DNA of 39,587 nucleotides from Streptacidiphilus melanogenes (GCF_000787835.1 NZ_BBPP01000010.1:191802-231388), one strand, 5' to 3'; counted from the stretch's first letter, positions 18,217-26,736 are shown. The notes: generated by a model from the sequence alone, not told the origin. A program made the numbers and translations.

Positions 18217-18288
18217 GGCCGGGCCCGGTTCGTTCCGCGAGCGCGTCCTCGAAGCAGAACAGCGCCACCAGGGCCGGATCGTGGAACC

Positions 18289-18311
18289 CTCTTCGGCTCG
18301 CGACCGAAGAG
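18289..18311. terminator. Hairpin between lipoprotein and sigma-factor genes
   Basis: CTCTTCGG (18289-18296) and CCGAAGAG (18304-18311) form an 8-bp stem with a 7-nt loop between two convergent genes. Moderate strength; it may serve either strand. Confidence 0.5.
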
Positions 18312-18334
18312 AATAGGCGACCACAGGACAAGCC

Positions 18335-19324
18335 TCAGAGCTGCTCGGGCAGCCCGAACCACGGCAGGACGCTGCTCTCGAAGCGCGAGAGCGCGCAGAT
18401 CCGCTCGCCGCTGAGGCCCAGCACGATCAGGCCGGTACCGCGGCGGACACCGCCCGGCATGCGCAGGTAGGCGCCGAACGCGGGCTGGCCGTTGGCGCGG
18501 GTGGGGACGAGGTCGAACCGTCGGCCCGCGCCGAACAGGGCGGCGACGAAACGGGAGACGATCGCGCGTCCCTCGTACTCGAAGGGGATCGGCGGCATCG
18601 ACATGAAGACGTCGTCCGTCAGCAGCGTCACCAGGGTCTCGAGGTCCGCCGCCTCGTAGGCGACCACGAACCGCGCGACCAGGGCCTGCTCCTGCGGCGA
18701 TCCGGCCGCCGGCGCGGGCTTGTCCGTGCGCGTGCGCCGCCCCAACGTCGCCCGCGCCCGCTTGAGCGCGCTGGTGACGGACTCCACCGTCACGTCCAGC
18801 ATCGCCGCGACCTCACTCGCGTGGAAACCGAGCACGTCGCGCAGGACCAGGACCGCGAGCTGACGGGGCGGCAGCAACTGCAGGGCGGTCACGAAGGCCA
18901 GCGAGAGGGACTCCGTCTGCTCGTAGCGGGCCTCGGGCCCGGGCGGCTCCGGGGCCGCGTCCGCCGCAGGCGCGTCGGGGAACGGTTCGAGCCAGACGGC
19001 CTCGCCGAGCCGGGACGGTTCGGGCGGCACCACGCCGGGGACGTTCCACTCCCGGGCACTGCGCCGCTTCGCCGAGCGCAGCGCGTTGAGGCAGCGGTTG
19101 GTGGCGATCCGGTAGAGCCAGGTGCGCAGGGAGGCGCGGCCCTCGTAGCCGCCGAGGCCCTGCCAGGCGGCGAGGAGGGTGTCCTGGAGCGCGTCCTCGG
19201 CGTCCTGGAGCGAGCCGAGCATTCGGTAGCAGTGGACCTGCAGCTCACGTCGGTGCGGCTCGGTCAGCTGGCGGAACGCCTCACCGTCCCCGGCCCTCGC
19301 CCGCTCGATCAGCTCGGCACTCAC
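18335..19324 (-). CDS. ECF sigma-70 factor with SnoaL-like C-terminal domain
   Basis: A sigma factor of about 329 residues. Region 2 is ELIERARAGDGEAFRQLTEPHRRELQVHCYRMLGSLQDAEDALQDTLLAAW with LRTWLYRIATNRCLNALR. Region 4 is ALQLLPPRQLAVLVLRDVLGFHASEVAAMLDVTVESVTSALKRAR. A C-terminal domain of about 120 residues (VARFVVAYEAADLETLVTLLTDDV onward) is SnoaL/NTF2-like, as in SigG- and SigJ-type ECF factors; in those groups it replaces an anti-sigma factor as a control element. No anti-sigma gene is adjacent. I prefer the GTG at 19324, which has GAGGAGG nine bases upstream, over the TTG at 19342. Divergent from an SDR across a large palindrome. Confidence 0.9.
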   Translation of the reverse strand: MSAELIERARAGDGEAFRQLTEPHRRELQVHCYRMLGSLQDAEDALQDTLLAAWQGLGGYEGRASLRTWLYRIATNRCLNALRSAKRRSAREWNVPGVVPPEPSRLGEAVWLEPFPDAPAADAAPEPPGPEARYEQTESLSLAFVTALQLLPPRQLAVLVLRDVLGFHASEVAAMLDVTVESVTSALKRARATLGRRTRTDKPAPAAGSPQEQALVARFVVAYEAADLETLVTLLTDDVFMSMPPIPFEYEGRAIVSRFVAALFGAGRRFDLVPTRANGQPAFGAYLRMPGGVRRGTGLIVLGLSGERICALSRFESSVLPWFGLPEQL

Positions 19325-19363
19325 CCGCGTCGCCCTCCTCAAGGCACGTCTCCTCCATCCTGG

Positions 19364-19432
19364 GCAGACACCGGCCGGGGCACGAACTGGGCGGTCCCGG
19401 ACCGCCCAGTTCCCCCTCCCCCTCCTGTCTGC
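19364..19432. promoter_or_regulatory. Nested 69-bp palindrome in divergent promoter region
   Basis: The core is a perfect 14-bp inverted repeat, GAACTGGGCGGTCC (19384-19397) and GGACCGCCCAGTTC (19399-19412), around one base. Outer arms GCAGACA (19364-19370) and TGTCTGC (19426-19432) are symmetrical about the same centre, 19398. It occupies most of the space between the sigma-factor and SDR genes. It may be an operator pair or a cruciform-forming insulator. Confidence 0.65.
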
Positions 19433-19461
19433 ACCAACGACAGCACAACGAGGAGGCAGAG

Positions 19462-20253
19462 ATGTTGCTCAAGGACAAGATCGCGGTGGTCTACGGCGCC
19501 GGTGGCGCGGTCGGCGGTGCGGTGGCGCGCGCCTTCGCGGCGGAGGGGGCCGTCGTCCTTCTCACCGGTCGGCGTCTGCCGACGGTCGAGGTGGTCGCCA
19601 AGGAGATCGTGGTGGCGGGCGGATCCGCCGAGGCCGCCGAGGTCGACGCGCTCGACGAACAGGCGGTGGAGGCGCACCTTCGGTCCGTGGTGGAGCGGGC
19701 GGGCCGGGTGGACGTCTCGTTCAACGCCGTCGGCGTTCCGGATCGCACGATCCTCGGCACGCCGCTGGCGGAGCTGGACGTCGAGACCTTCCTCCGCCCG
19801 GTCACGGACTACACGCGGTCGTACTTCCTGACCGCCCGGGCCGCGGCGCGGCGGATGCTGCCGCAGCACTCGGGGGTGATCATGACGGTCACCGCGCTCC
19901 CGGCCCGCATGGGCAGCGCGCTGAACGGCGGCTACGGTCCGGCGTCCGCCGCCAAGGAGGCGATGACCCGCGACCTGTCCGCGGAGCTGGCGCCGCAGGG
20001 GATCCGGGTGGTCGGCCTGCGTCCGCACGGCCTCCCCGAGACGGCCTCACTGCGAGCGGTGCACGGAGCGAAGGCCGAGGCCAGCGGCCTGAGCTGGGAG
20101 CAGTTCGAGCAGTACCTGGCCGCCTCGTCCCACACCCGGCGGACGATGCGGCTGCAGGAGCTGGCCGACGTGGCGGCCTTCATGGCGTCGGACCGGGCCA
20201 GCGGCATGACCGGGACCAGTGTCAATTTGTCGATGGGCCGACTCGACGACTGA
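19462..20253 (+). CDS. Atypical SDR-family protein lacking the catalytic tyrosine
   Basis: A 263-residue Rossmann protein, ATG at 19462 with GAGGAGG upstream. The cofactor loop is YGAGGAVGGA instead of TGxxxGxG, and NAVG replaces NNAG. In the active-site segment GYGPASAAKEAM the Lys is present, but the residue four before it is Ala, where the classical YxxxK has Tyr; the nearest Tyr is seven residues before Lys. The end, MTGTSVNLSMGRLDD, is that of an SDR. It may be a non-catalytic NAD(P) sensor, a non-redox SDR or an enzyme using another acid. Divergent from the ECF sigma factor, so it is a likely member of that regulon. Confidence 0.8.
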   Translation: MLLKDKIAVVYGAGGAVGGAVARAFAAEGAVVLLTGRRLPTVEVVAKEIVVAGGSAEAAEVDALDEQAVEAHLRSVVERAGRVDVSFNAVGVPDRTILGTPLAELDVETFLRPVTDYTRSYFLTARAAARRMLPQHSGVIMTVTALPARMGSALNGGYGPASAAKEAMTRDLSAELAPQGIRVVGLRPHGLPETASLRAVHGAKAEASGLSWEQFEQYLAASSHTRRTMRLQELADVAAFMASDRASGMTGTSVNLSMGRLDD

Positions 20254-20283
20254 CGTACCGGAAAACGACGGGCCGGAAACGGG

Positions 20284-20316
20284 GAGGGCCCGGACCGCAG
20301 CGCGGTCCGGGCCCTC
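20284..20316. terminator. Bidirectional terminator between SDR and MFS genes
   Basis: A perfect 15-bp stem: GAGGGCCCGGACCGC (20284-20298) and GCGGTCCGGGCCCTC (20302-20316) with a 3-nt AGC loop, between convergent genes. Confidence 0.88.
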
Positions 20317-20330
20317 ACAGGCGGGAGGCC

Positions 20331-21920
20331 TCAGTGCGCCGGCGGCGCGTCCGGGGCGGGGCCGCCGAGGGCCTTCAGCGGGATCTCCTTGAGCACCAGC
20401 GCGAAGCCGAGCGCGATCACGATGAACGGGACACCGATCAGGAAGAGGTCGCCGATGGCGTGTGCGAAGGCCGCGGTGACGTGGTGCTTGACCGGCTCCG
20501 GCAGGGCCTTGATGGCCTGGACGTTGTTGGTGTCCATGCCCTTGAGCGCGCCCGCGCCCTTCGGCGAGCCGGCGAACTCCTGCGTCAGGTAGTGGGTCAG
20601 CCGGCTGGTGAGCACCGTGCCGAAGATCGCCGTACCGATGGAGGCGCCGATCTGGCGGAAGAACGTCGCCGAGGCGGTGGCGACGCCCATGTCGCGGAAG
20701 TCCACGGCGTTCTGGACCGCGGTGACGACCGTCTGCATGGTGAGGCCGAGGCCTGCGCCGAAGGCGAAGGCGAAGAGAGCCACCTGCCAGTACGGCGTGC
20801 TGTTGGTGAGCGTCGACAGCAGCAGCAGCGAGCCGATGATGACCAGCGCGCCGATGATCGGGAAGATCTTGTACTTGCCCGTCTTGGCCATGACGCGACC
20901 GGAGCTGATCGCGGTGGCCATGATGCCGGCGACGGCCGGGAGCATCCCCAGGCCCGACTTGGTGGCCGACATGCCCTGCACGGCCTGGAGGTAGACCGGC
21001 AGGTAGATGATGCCGCCGAACATGGCGAAACCGGCGAAGAAGCCGAAGCCGTTGCCGATCCGGAAGACCGGGTTGCGGAACAGGCGCATCGGCAGGATCG
21101 GCTCGGTGGCGCGCTGCTCGACCAGGCAGAACACCACGGTCAGCAGGACCGAGCCGATGCACAGGGCCAGGCCCTGCCAGCTCGTCCAGCCGTAGCTGGT
21201 TCCGGCCCAGTTCAGGTAGAGCAGCAGGCTGGTGACGGCGGTGACGATGAGCGCCGAGCCAAGGTAATCGATCTTGTGCTCGCGCCGGTTGACCGGCAGC
21301 TTGAGCGCGAAGGAGCAGACGACCAGCGCGCCGATGCCGACGGGCAGGTTGATGTAGAAGATCCAGCGCCAGCCGATCGAGTCGGTGAACCAACCGCCGA
21401 GCAGCGGGCCGGCCACGCTGGCCAGGCCGAAAACGGCGCCCATCAGGCCCTGGTAGCGGCCGCGCTCGCGCGGGGGTATGACGTCGCCGATGATCGCGAA
21501 GGCGAGCGACATCAGGCCGCCGCCGCCGATGCCCTGGATGGCGCGGAAGCCGATCAGCTCGCCCATGTTCTGGCTGAGACCGGCCAGCGCGGAGCCGACC
21601 AGGAAGATCACGATCGCGGCCTGGAAGATGATCCGGCGCCCGTACAGGTCGGAGATCTTGCCCCAGAGCGGCGTCGCGGCCGTCGAGGTCAGCAGGTAGG
21701 CGGTGACCACCCAGGAGAGCTTGTCGATGCCGCCGAGCTGGCTCACGATGGTGGGCAGCGCGGTGCCGACGATGCTCTGGTCCAGGGCGGCCAGCAGCAT
21801 GCCGGCCATGAGGCCGCCCATGACGACCATGATCTGCTTGTGGCTGAGGTAGTTGGGGCCGTCGGCCGGAGCCTCCGGACCGGGCGGGGTGACCGGGGTG
21901 TCGGTCGAGATCTCTGACAT
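20331..21920 (-). CDS. MFS drug exporter, DHA2 (EmrB/QacA) family
   Basis: A 529-residue transporter with 14 predicted transmembrane helices. The N-terminus has [35 protein letters not shown], a DHA2 signature (LDxTIVNVALP type), then [27 protein letters not shown] (motif A) and [33 protein letters not shown] (motif C). It would export cationic or hydrophobic compounds with proton antiport. I chose the ATG at 21920; upstream codons lack a ribosome site. A promoter-like sequence with an inverted repeat over its -35 lies about 50 bp upstream. It is divergent from the TrmB regulator gene. Confidence 0.92.
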   Translation of the reverse strand: MSEISTDTPVTPPGPEAPADGPNYLSHKQIMVVMGGLMAGMLLAALDQSIVGTALPTIVSQLGGIDKLSWVVTAYLLTSTAATPLWGKISDLYGRRIIFQAAIVIFLVGSALAGLSQNMGELIGFRAIQGIGGGGLMSLAFAIIGDVIPPRERGRYQGLMGAVFGLASVAGPLLGGWFTDSIGWRWIFYINLPVGIGALVVCSFALKLPVNRREHKIDYLGSALIVTAVTSLLLYLNWAGTSYGWTSWQGLALCIGSVLLTVVFCLVEQRATEPILPMRLFRNPVFRIGNGFGFFAGFAMFGGIIYLPVYLQAVQGMSATKSGLGMLPAVAGIMATAISSGRVMAKTGKYKIFPIIGALVIIGSLLLLSTLTNSTPYWQVALFAFAFGAGLGLTMQTVVTAVQNAVDFRDMGVATASATFFRQIGASIGTAIFGTVLTSRLTHYLTQEFAGSPKGAGALKGMDTNNVQAIKALPEPVKHHVTAAFAHAIGDLFLIGVPFIVIALGFALVLKEIPLKALGGPAPDAPPAH

Positions 21921-21950
21921 GCCAGGCACCGTACTGCATGGGTAGGACAA

Positions 21951-21984
21951 CCGATACGGCGGGGCTAGCCTTACGGCAAGTAAG
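21951..21984 (-). promoter_or_regulatory. Probable MFS promoter with operator over the -35 box
   Basis: On the minus strand TTGCCG (21974-21979) and TATCGG (21951-21956) are separated by 17 bp. The inverted repeat CTTAC-N5-GTAAG (21970-21984) covers the -35 hexamer. A further repeat GAACGGC/GCCGTTC is at 21989-22012. The regulator that binds is not known. Confidence 0.45.
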
Positions 21985-22128
21985 CTGCGAACGGCGAGGT
22001 TACCGGCCGTTCACTTCGGTGTCGGCGGCCCGTTCTGCCCGGAAAAGTCCCGCTGGAGGGCGACCCCGTCCCCCGAACTCGTGGCGGTCGCTTGCCAGCA
22101 CCCGCACTCCCGCCGCTAACGTGCCAAC

Positions 22129-23067
22129 ATGCAGACGGACGATCGACGCGCAGCCGACCTGGAGGAGCTGGGCCTCACCAATTACGAGGCCCGGGTGTAC
22201 CTCGCCCTGATCCGCCGCGACGTTTTCACCGCGGCCGAAGTCGCCAGGGAGGCGGGTGTCCCCCGACAGCGCGTCTACGACGTGCTGGAGGGGCTGATCC
22301 GTCGGCAGCTCGCCGTGCTTCACCCCGGCCGGGTCGCCGGGTACTCCGCGGTGGCTCCCGACACCGCCGTGGAGCGGCTCATCGAGCAGCAGCGGCGCTC
22401 CCTCGGGCGGCTGGAGCGGCTCTCCAGCGAGCTCGCCCGCGAGCTGGGCCCCACCTTCGACAGCGGCCGCACCCACACCGACCCGCTCGACTACGTCGAG
22501 GTGCTGCGGGACTCGGCCGACATCAGCGAGAGATTCGCGCGGCTGCAGACGACCGCCGAGCGCGAGCTGCTGAGCTTCTCCAAGCCGCCGTGGTTCACCC
22601 CGCCGGAGAACCTGGCCGGCCTGGAGGCCAGCGCCCGCCTGCACGCGGCGGGCCGCACCGTGCGTTCGCTCTACTCCCGCGAGGTGCTGGAGGACCCGGC
22701 CCTGGTCGAGGTCATGCACCTGTTCGTGGACGCGGGCGAGGAGATCCGCATCGCGGACGAGCTCCCACTGAAGATGATCATCGCGGACGGGTCCACGGTC
22801 ATGTGCGACATGCCCGACCCGGTGGCCCGCGACAGCGCGACGACCTCGCTGTGCATCCGGCACCCCTCCCTCGCCGAGGCGCTCTCGCTGGCGTTCCACT
22901 CCATCTGGGACAGCAGCCTGACGCTCGCCGAGGCGCTGAAGGACCGTCAGCCGGAGCTCGCCTCGGAGTCCGCGGGCTCGGCCGAGGCCGCCGACGCCTC
23001 CGCCCCGGACTCCCCGGACTCCCCCGAGGGTTCGAAGGACACGGAGCCGGACGGCTCCCCGGCCTGA
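22129..23067 (+). CDS. TrmB-family transcriptional regulator
   Basis: A 312-residue regulator. Residues 8-75 form the TrmB winged helix: LEELGLTNYEARVYLALIRRDVFTAAEVAREAGVPRQRVYDVLEGLIRRQL, followed by a coiled coil (RLIEQQRRSLGRLERLSSELARELG) and a ligand/effector domain to about 268. In this family the effectors are often sugars, but streptomycete members of this form have none known. The last 40 residues are acidic and low-complexity (SAGSAEAADASAPDSPDSPEG) and are encoded antisense to the tail of the acyl-CoA ligase gene; the two overlap by 121 bp. Start ATG at 22129. Confidence 0.9.
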   Translation: MQTDDRRAADLEELGLTNYEARVYLALIRRDVFTAAEVAREAGVPRQRVYDVLEGLIRRQLAVLHPGRVAGYSAVAPDTAVERLIEQQRRSLGRLERLSSELARELGPTFDSGRTHTDPLDYVEVLRDSADISERFARLQTTAERELLSFSKPPWFTPPENLAGLEASARLHAAGRTVRSLYSREVLEDPALVEVMHLFVDAGEEIRIADELPLKMIIADGSTVMCDMPDPVARDSATTSLCIRHPSLAEALSLAFHSIWDSSLTLAEALKDRQPELASESAGSAEAADASAPDSPDSPEGSKDTEPDGSPA

Positions 23068-24587
23068 TGCTCGTCCCGCAGCACCCGGCGCAGCACCTTG
23101 CCGAGCATGTTGCGGGGCAGCGGATCCACCCGGAACTCGACGATCTTTGGCATCTTGTAGCCGGTGAGCCGAGCGGCGCAGTACTCGAGCAGCGCCCGCT
23201 CGGTGAGCCGGCTGCCCGGCTTCACGATCACGCATGCCTTCACCGTCTCGCCCCGGTAGGGGTCCGGCACGCCGACCACCGCGGCGTCGGCCACCGCGGG
23301 GTGCGCCAGCAGCACGTCCTCGATCTCGCTGGGGAAGACGCTGAAGCCGGAGGCGATGATGACGTCGCGCTTGCGGTCGATCACGGTGACGAAGCCGTCC
23401 GGGCTCATCACGGCGATGTCGCCGGTGAAGAGCCAACGGTCGTGCAGCATCGCCGCGCTGTCCTCGCGCTCATGCCAGTAGCCGGCGAAGACCTGCGGAC
23501 CGCGCACCACCAACTCCCCCGCCTCACCGTGCGGTTGCTCCTTGGCCGGGTCGTCCTCGGCGACGATCCGCACCTCGGTGCCGGGCAGCGGGATCCCGAC
23601 CGTCCCCGGACGGGCGTTGGCGTTCAGCGGGTTGGCCAGCACCACGGGTGAGGCCTCGGACAGCCCGTAGCCCTCGACGAGCCGAGCGCCCGTCAACTCC
23701 TGGAACCGGTCCACGGTTTCGGGCTCCAGCCGCATCGCGCCGGAGATGCAGTACCGCACCGAGCGCAGCGCGCGGTTGACCGCGGGGCCGTGCTTCTCCG
23801 CCTCGTTCATCAGCGCCTGGTACATCGGCGGGACGCCGGGGAAGAGCGTCGGTCGCCACCGGCGCATCGTGCCGACCACGAGCGCCGGGTCGAAGGTCGG
23901 CAGCAGCACCGTGCGGGCCCCGGCGGCGGCCGCCACACCCAGGCACATGGTCATTCCGTAGACGTGGAACATCGGCAGACAGGCCAGCAGCGTCTCGCGG
24001 CCCGGCCGCAGCTGCGGATACCAGGCACGGACCTGGTGGGCGTTGGCGACGAGGTTGCGGTGCGTCAGCATGGCGCCCTTCGGCGTCCCCGTGGTGCCGC
24101 CGGTGTACTGCAGCACGGCGACCGCATTGCGGGGGCTCACCGGCCCGAGCGCGGCGCCGCCGCGCCGGGGTGGCCGGCGCGGCACGTCGCCGAAGCGCAC
24201 GGCGTCCGCATCCTCGGGCAGGGGCGTGCTGAGCTTGGCGCGCAGCGCACGGGAGCGGGAAAGGGGCAGCCGCAGCGCGAGACGCGCCCGGAGCGGGAGC
24301 GCGTCGGCGAGGCACGCGACCACCACGTGCCGCAGGGCGGTCCGCCCGCGCACGGCGTCGACATGCGCGAAGGCGCCGTCGTGGACGACGGCGACGGCGG
24401 CGCCGCTGTCCTTCAGCTGGTGGGCCAGCTCGGACTCGGTGTACAGGGGGTTCGTCGGCACGACGATCGCGCCGAGCCGCAGCGTGGCATAGAAGGCCAC
24501 CACGTACTGAGGGCAGTTCGGCAGCACCAGCGCGACCCGGTCGCCACGGGTGACGCCGAGCGCGGCCAGGCCTTCGGCGAAGGCCTC
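22947..24587 (-). pseudogene. 5'-truncated long-chain fatty-acyl-CoA ligase (FadD-like)
   Basis: ANL-superfamily ligase sequence of about 547 residues. The ATP loop YTGGTTGTPKGAMLTH, GYGLSEASP, GEAGELVVRGPQVFAGYW, TGDIAVMSPDGFVTVIDRKRDVI and the catalytic C-terminal Lys (LPRNMLGKVLRRVL) are all present. The recognisable sequence begins abruptly at EAFAEGLAALGVTRGDRVALVLPN, which in family members is preceded by about 50-60 residues. Here those codons are missing: upstream is the stop codon of the transglycosylase gene, overlapping by two bases. The first in-frame start is a GTG at 24527, inside a core strand and without a ribosome site. Either the gene lost its 5' end by deletion or the junction is a sequencing/assembly error. 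The C-terminal tail after VLRDE is low-complexity. Confidence 0.75.
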
Positions 24588-25329
24588 AGTACCAGCCGTG
24601 GGCCTGCCAGAAGGCCCAGGCGGCGTTCGGGCTGCCGTAGGTGCTGTCCATGTAGCCGAGCGCCCAGCGGATCTGCGTGGCGGCGTCGGTCTGCCAGTCA
24701 GGGCCGGCGGAGGCCATCTTCGAGCCCGGCAGGGCCTGCGCCAGGCCGTACGCACCGGAGGACGGGTTCGTCGCCGTGACGTTCCAGCCGCTCTCGTGGG
24801 AGATGATCTGGTCGAAGGAGGCGAGCTGGTCCGCGGGGACGATCTGCGCGGCGATCTGCTGCGGACTGCCGGACGGGGCGGCGGGGGCCTGCTGGACCGG
24901 CTGACGCTGCTGGGAGCGGTTCGCGGCCTCCTGGGCGGCGCGCTGCGCCGCAGCCTTGGCAGCGGCGGCCTTCTCCGCCGCCTTGGCGGCAGCGACCTTC
25001 TCCGCGGCGGCCTTGTCGGCGGCTGCCCGCTGGGCGGCTGCCTTGTCCGCCAGGGCCTTCGCAGCGGCGGCCTTCGCAGCCGCGGCCTGCTTCTCAGCGG
25101 CAGCCTTCGCGGCGGCGGCCTGCTTCGCAGCGGCGGCCTCGGCCGCCTCCTGGGAGGCCTGCGCGCTCGCACTGGCGACAGCGGCCTTCGCGTTCGGGTC
25201 CGCGACCGCGGTGTGCGCTCCGTTGCCCGGGAGAGCCACCGCGGCGGTGGCGGCGAGGCCCACGGCGGCGACGGAGCCGGCGATGGCGATGCCGCGCTTG
25301 CGCAGGCTGAACGAGGGCAGGGAAGGCAT
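24586..25329 (-). CDS. Secreted lytic-transglycosylase-like / Rpf-like cell-wall hydrolase
   Basis: A 247-residue exported protein. Signal peptide: SLRKRGIAIAGSVAAVGLAATAAVAL. Residues 45-145 are an Ala/Lys/Glu/Gln-rich helical repeat (AAAKAAAEKQAAAAKAAAA), probably a coiled coil or wall-spanning stalk. The C-terminal 80 residues are a lysozyme-like fold: FDQIISHESGWNVTATNPSSGAYGLAQALPGSKMASAGPDWQTDAATQIRWALGYMDSTYGSPNAAWAFWQAHGWY, with catalytic Glu in HESGW. It would cleave peptidoglycan glycan strands. ATG at 25329 with GGAGAG upstream. Its stop is fused directly to the truncated ligase gene. The 440-bp leader upstream is unusually long. Confidence 0.9.
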   Translation of the reverse strand: MPSLPSFSLRKRGIAIAGSVAAVGLAATAAVALPGNGAHTAVADPNAKAAVASASAQASQEAAEAAAAKQAAAAKAAAEKQAAAAKAAAAKALADKAAAQRAAADKAAAEKVAAAKAAEKAAAAKAAAQRAAQEAANRSQQRQPVQQAPAAPSGSPQQIAAQIVPADQLASFDQIISHESGWNVTATNPSSGAYGLAQALPGSKMASAGPDWQTDAATQIRWALGYMDSTYGSPNAAWAFWQAHGWY

Positions 25330-25767
25330 GAAGGAAGCTCTCCATCGGTTGGCTGGGCGGCCACCGTCCGCCCGCAGCGCGGGACAGGTGCGCTGCGGGA
25401 TCGGACGGCGCCGTTGGCACGCCGGTTTCGGGCTGGTGCCGGACTGCGGGCGAAGCCCTGCGCACTACTTCGATCGCGGGGCCGCCGTGACGACATCGCC
25501 ATTGATAACAAGCGGCCTCCGGGCGGATCAACGCGCGTTTCTACTATGCGCATCCGTAGTGGAACAACGTTCGCCGGATCGGGCGGCAGCGGGCGTGCGA
25601 AAGGTGCAACGGAGATCGCCAGGGGACGTAAGCCCTGTGTGAAGGCTCTGCGCGCGGCGAAAGGTCGTCCACGGTCCTCCGCCCCCGAAGATCTTGGGAT
25701 GCGAACAAACGATCAACTATCGCCGGTCGTAGGACCGTCCGGCCGTGTGGTGGGGCTCACAGAAAAG
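25330..25767 (-). other. Long leader region upstream of the transglycosylase gene
   Basis: About 440 bp without a convincing gene. It is locally less GC-rich, with GC-rich stem-forming segments (for example around 25590-25690). In streptomycetes, genes for Rpf and related cell-wall hydrolases often carry a ydaO-type cyclic-di-AMP riboswitch in such leaders. I could not match the conserved ydaO sequence blocks here, so I only mark it as a candidate structured 5' leader. Confidence 0.3.
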
Positions 25768-25799
25768 CCGAAGGGCGCCGCTCGTGCGGCGCCCTTCGG
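25768..25799 (-). terminator. Intrinsic terminator of the double-MarR gene
   Basis: A perfect 14-bp stem, CCGAAGGGCGCCGC (25768-25781) and GCGGCGCCCTTCGG (25786-25799), tetraloop TCGT. On the minus strand it is followed by CTTTTCTG, giving a U-rich tail. Confidence 0.9.
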
Positions 25800-25851
25800 A
25801 TCAAGCTGGTGGAGCTGGCGAAGCTGTGGAGACGAGAAGCGGAGACAGAGG

Positions 25852-26736
25852 TCAGCGCACCGTCAGCCGGGCGATCAGGGCGAGCAGGGTGAGGGCCCGC
25901 TCGCGCTCGATCTCGTCCAGCGGCGTGAGCAGCCGCGCCTGGACCTCCGTGACGCCGCCCCCGACCTCCTCCAGCAGACGCGCGCCCGCAGGGGCCAGCG
26001 CCAGCAGGTTGCGGCGGCCGTCGGAGGGGTCGCGCCGACGCAGCACCAGGCCGCGACGGACCAGACGGCTGATGAGCTCGGCCATGGTCGCCTTGTCCAG
26101 CGAGGTGCGCTCGCCGACCGTGCGCTGGTCGATGTCCGGCTCTGTGGAGAGCGCGTCCAGCACGGCGTGCTGCGGCGCGGTGAGCTCTGTGGAGACCAGC
26201 TCGGTCCACAGCCGCGTGTGCACCTGCTGGGCGACGCGGATCAGGTAACCGATCACGCGCGGGGCGTCCAGCAGCGGACGGGCGTCGACCATGGTCTCCA
26301 GCGCGAGGTTCTCCATCCGCGCCATGCGCGCCAGCGCCATCATGAGCTCGGAGCGCTCCGGCTCCGAGAGCGGCACCAGCAGCTCGCGCTGGACCACCGC
26401 GACGCCGGTCGACGCCTCCTGCATGACCTGCTCGCCGTGCGGCGACAGGGTCAGCAGCTTGCGGCGGCCGTCGGCCGGGTCGCGGCGACGCAGCACCAGG
26501 CCGCGACGGACCAGCCGACCGACCATCTCGGCCATGGTCGCCTTGTCGAGCGAGGCGCGCTCGCCGACCGTCCGCTGGTCCGCACCCGGCTCCAGAGCCA
26601 GGGCGATCAGCGCGGCGTACTGCGGCGCGGTCAGCTCCGCTCCGACGTGCTCGGCCCACAGACGCGTGTGGACCTGCTGGGCTATGCGGATCAGTTGACC
26701 AGGCGACTGGGACAAGCGGATCGGCGTGCCCGTCAT
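25852..26736 (-). CDS. Tandem (fused double) MarR-family regulator
   Basis: A 294-residue protein made of two MarR domains in one chain. Copy 1 starts QLIRIAQQVHTRLWAEHV and has the wing helix region TVGERASLDKATMAEMVGRLVRRGLVLRRRDPADGRRKLL; copy 2, exactly 150 residues later, has YLIRVAQQVHTRLWTELV and TVGERTSLDKATMAELISRLVRRGLVLRRRDPSDGRRNLL. The two are also nearly identical in DNA (period 450 bp), so the duplication is recent. MarR proteins work as dimers; this chain could be a pseudo-dimer. The ATG at 26736 has GGGGG seven bases upstream; an in-frame ATG at 26757 is the alternative. Target unknown. Confidence 0.9.
   Translation of the reverse strand: MTGTPIRLSQSPGQLIRIAQQVHTRLWAEHVGAELTAPQYAALIALALEPGADQRTVGERASLDKATMAEMVGRLVRRGLVLRRRDPADGRRKLLTLSPHGEQVMQEASTGVAVVQRELLVPLSEPERSELMMALARMARMENLALETMVDARPLLDAPRVIGYLIRVAQQVHTRLWTELVSTELTAPQHAVLDALSTEPDIDQRTVGERTSLDKATMAELISRLVRRGLVLRRRDPSDGRRNLLALAPAGARLLEEVGGGVTEVQARLLTPLDEIERERALTLLALIARLTVR

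Noticed and set aside
8703..20253. A single secondary-metabolite cluster joining the SDRs, BVMO, decarboxylase and radical SAM genes
   Set aside because: There is no synthase, cyclase or NRPS/PKS gene in the window, and the genes fall into separate units with their own regulators and terminators.
24588..25553. The acyl-CoA ligase frame stays open upstream through the transglycosylase gene, suggesting a fusion of more than 860 residues
   Set aside because: Upstream of 24587 that frame is the Arg/Pro-rich shadow of the transglycosylase gene and has no ligase N-terminal features.
25330..25767. ydaO (cyclic-di-AMP) riboswitch
   Set aside because: Position fits, but I could not find the conserved sequence blocks by eye; left as a search to run.
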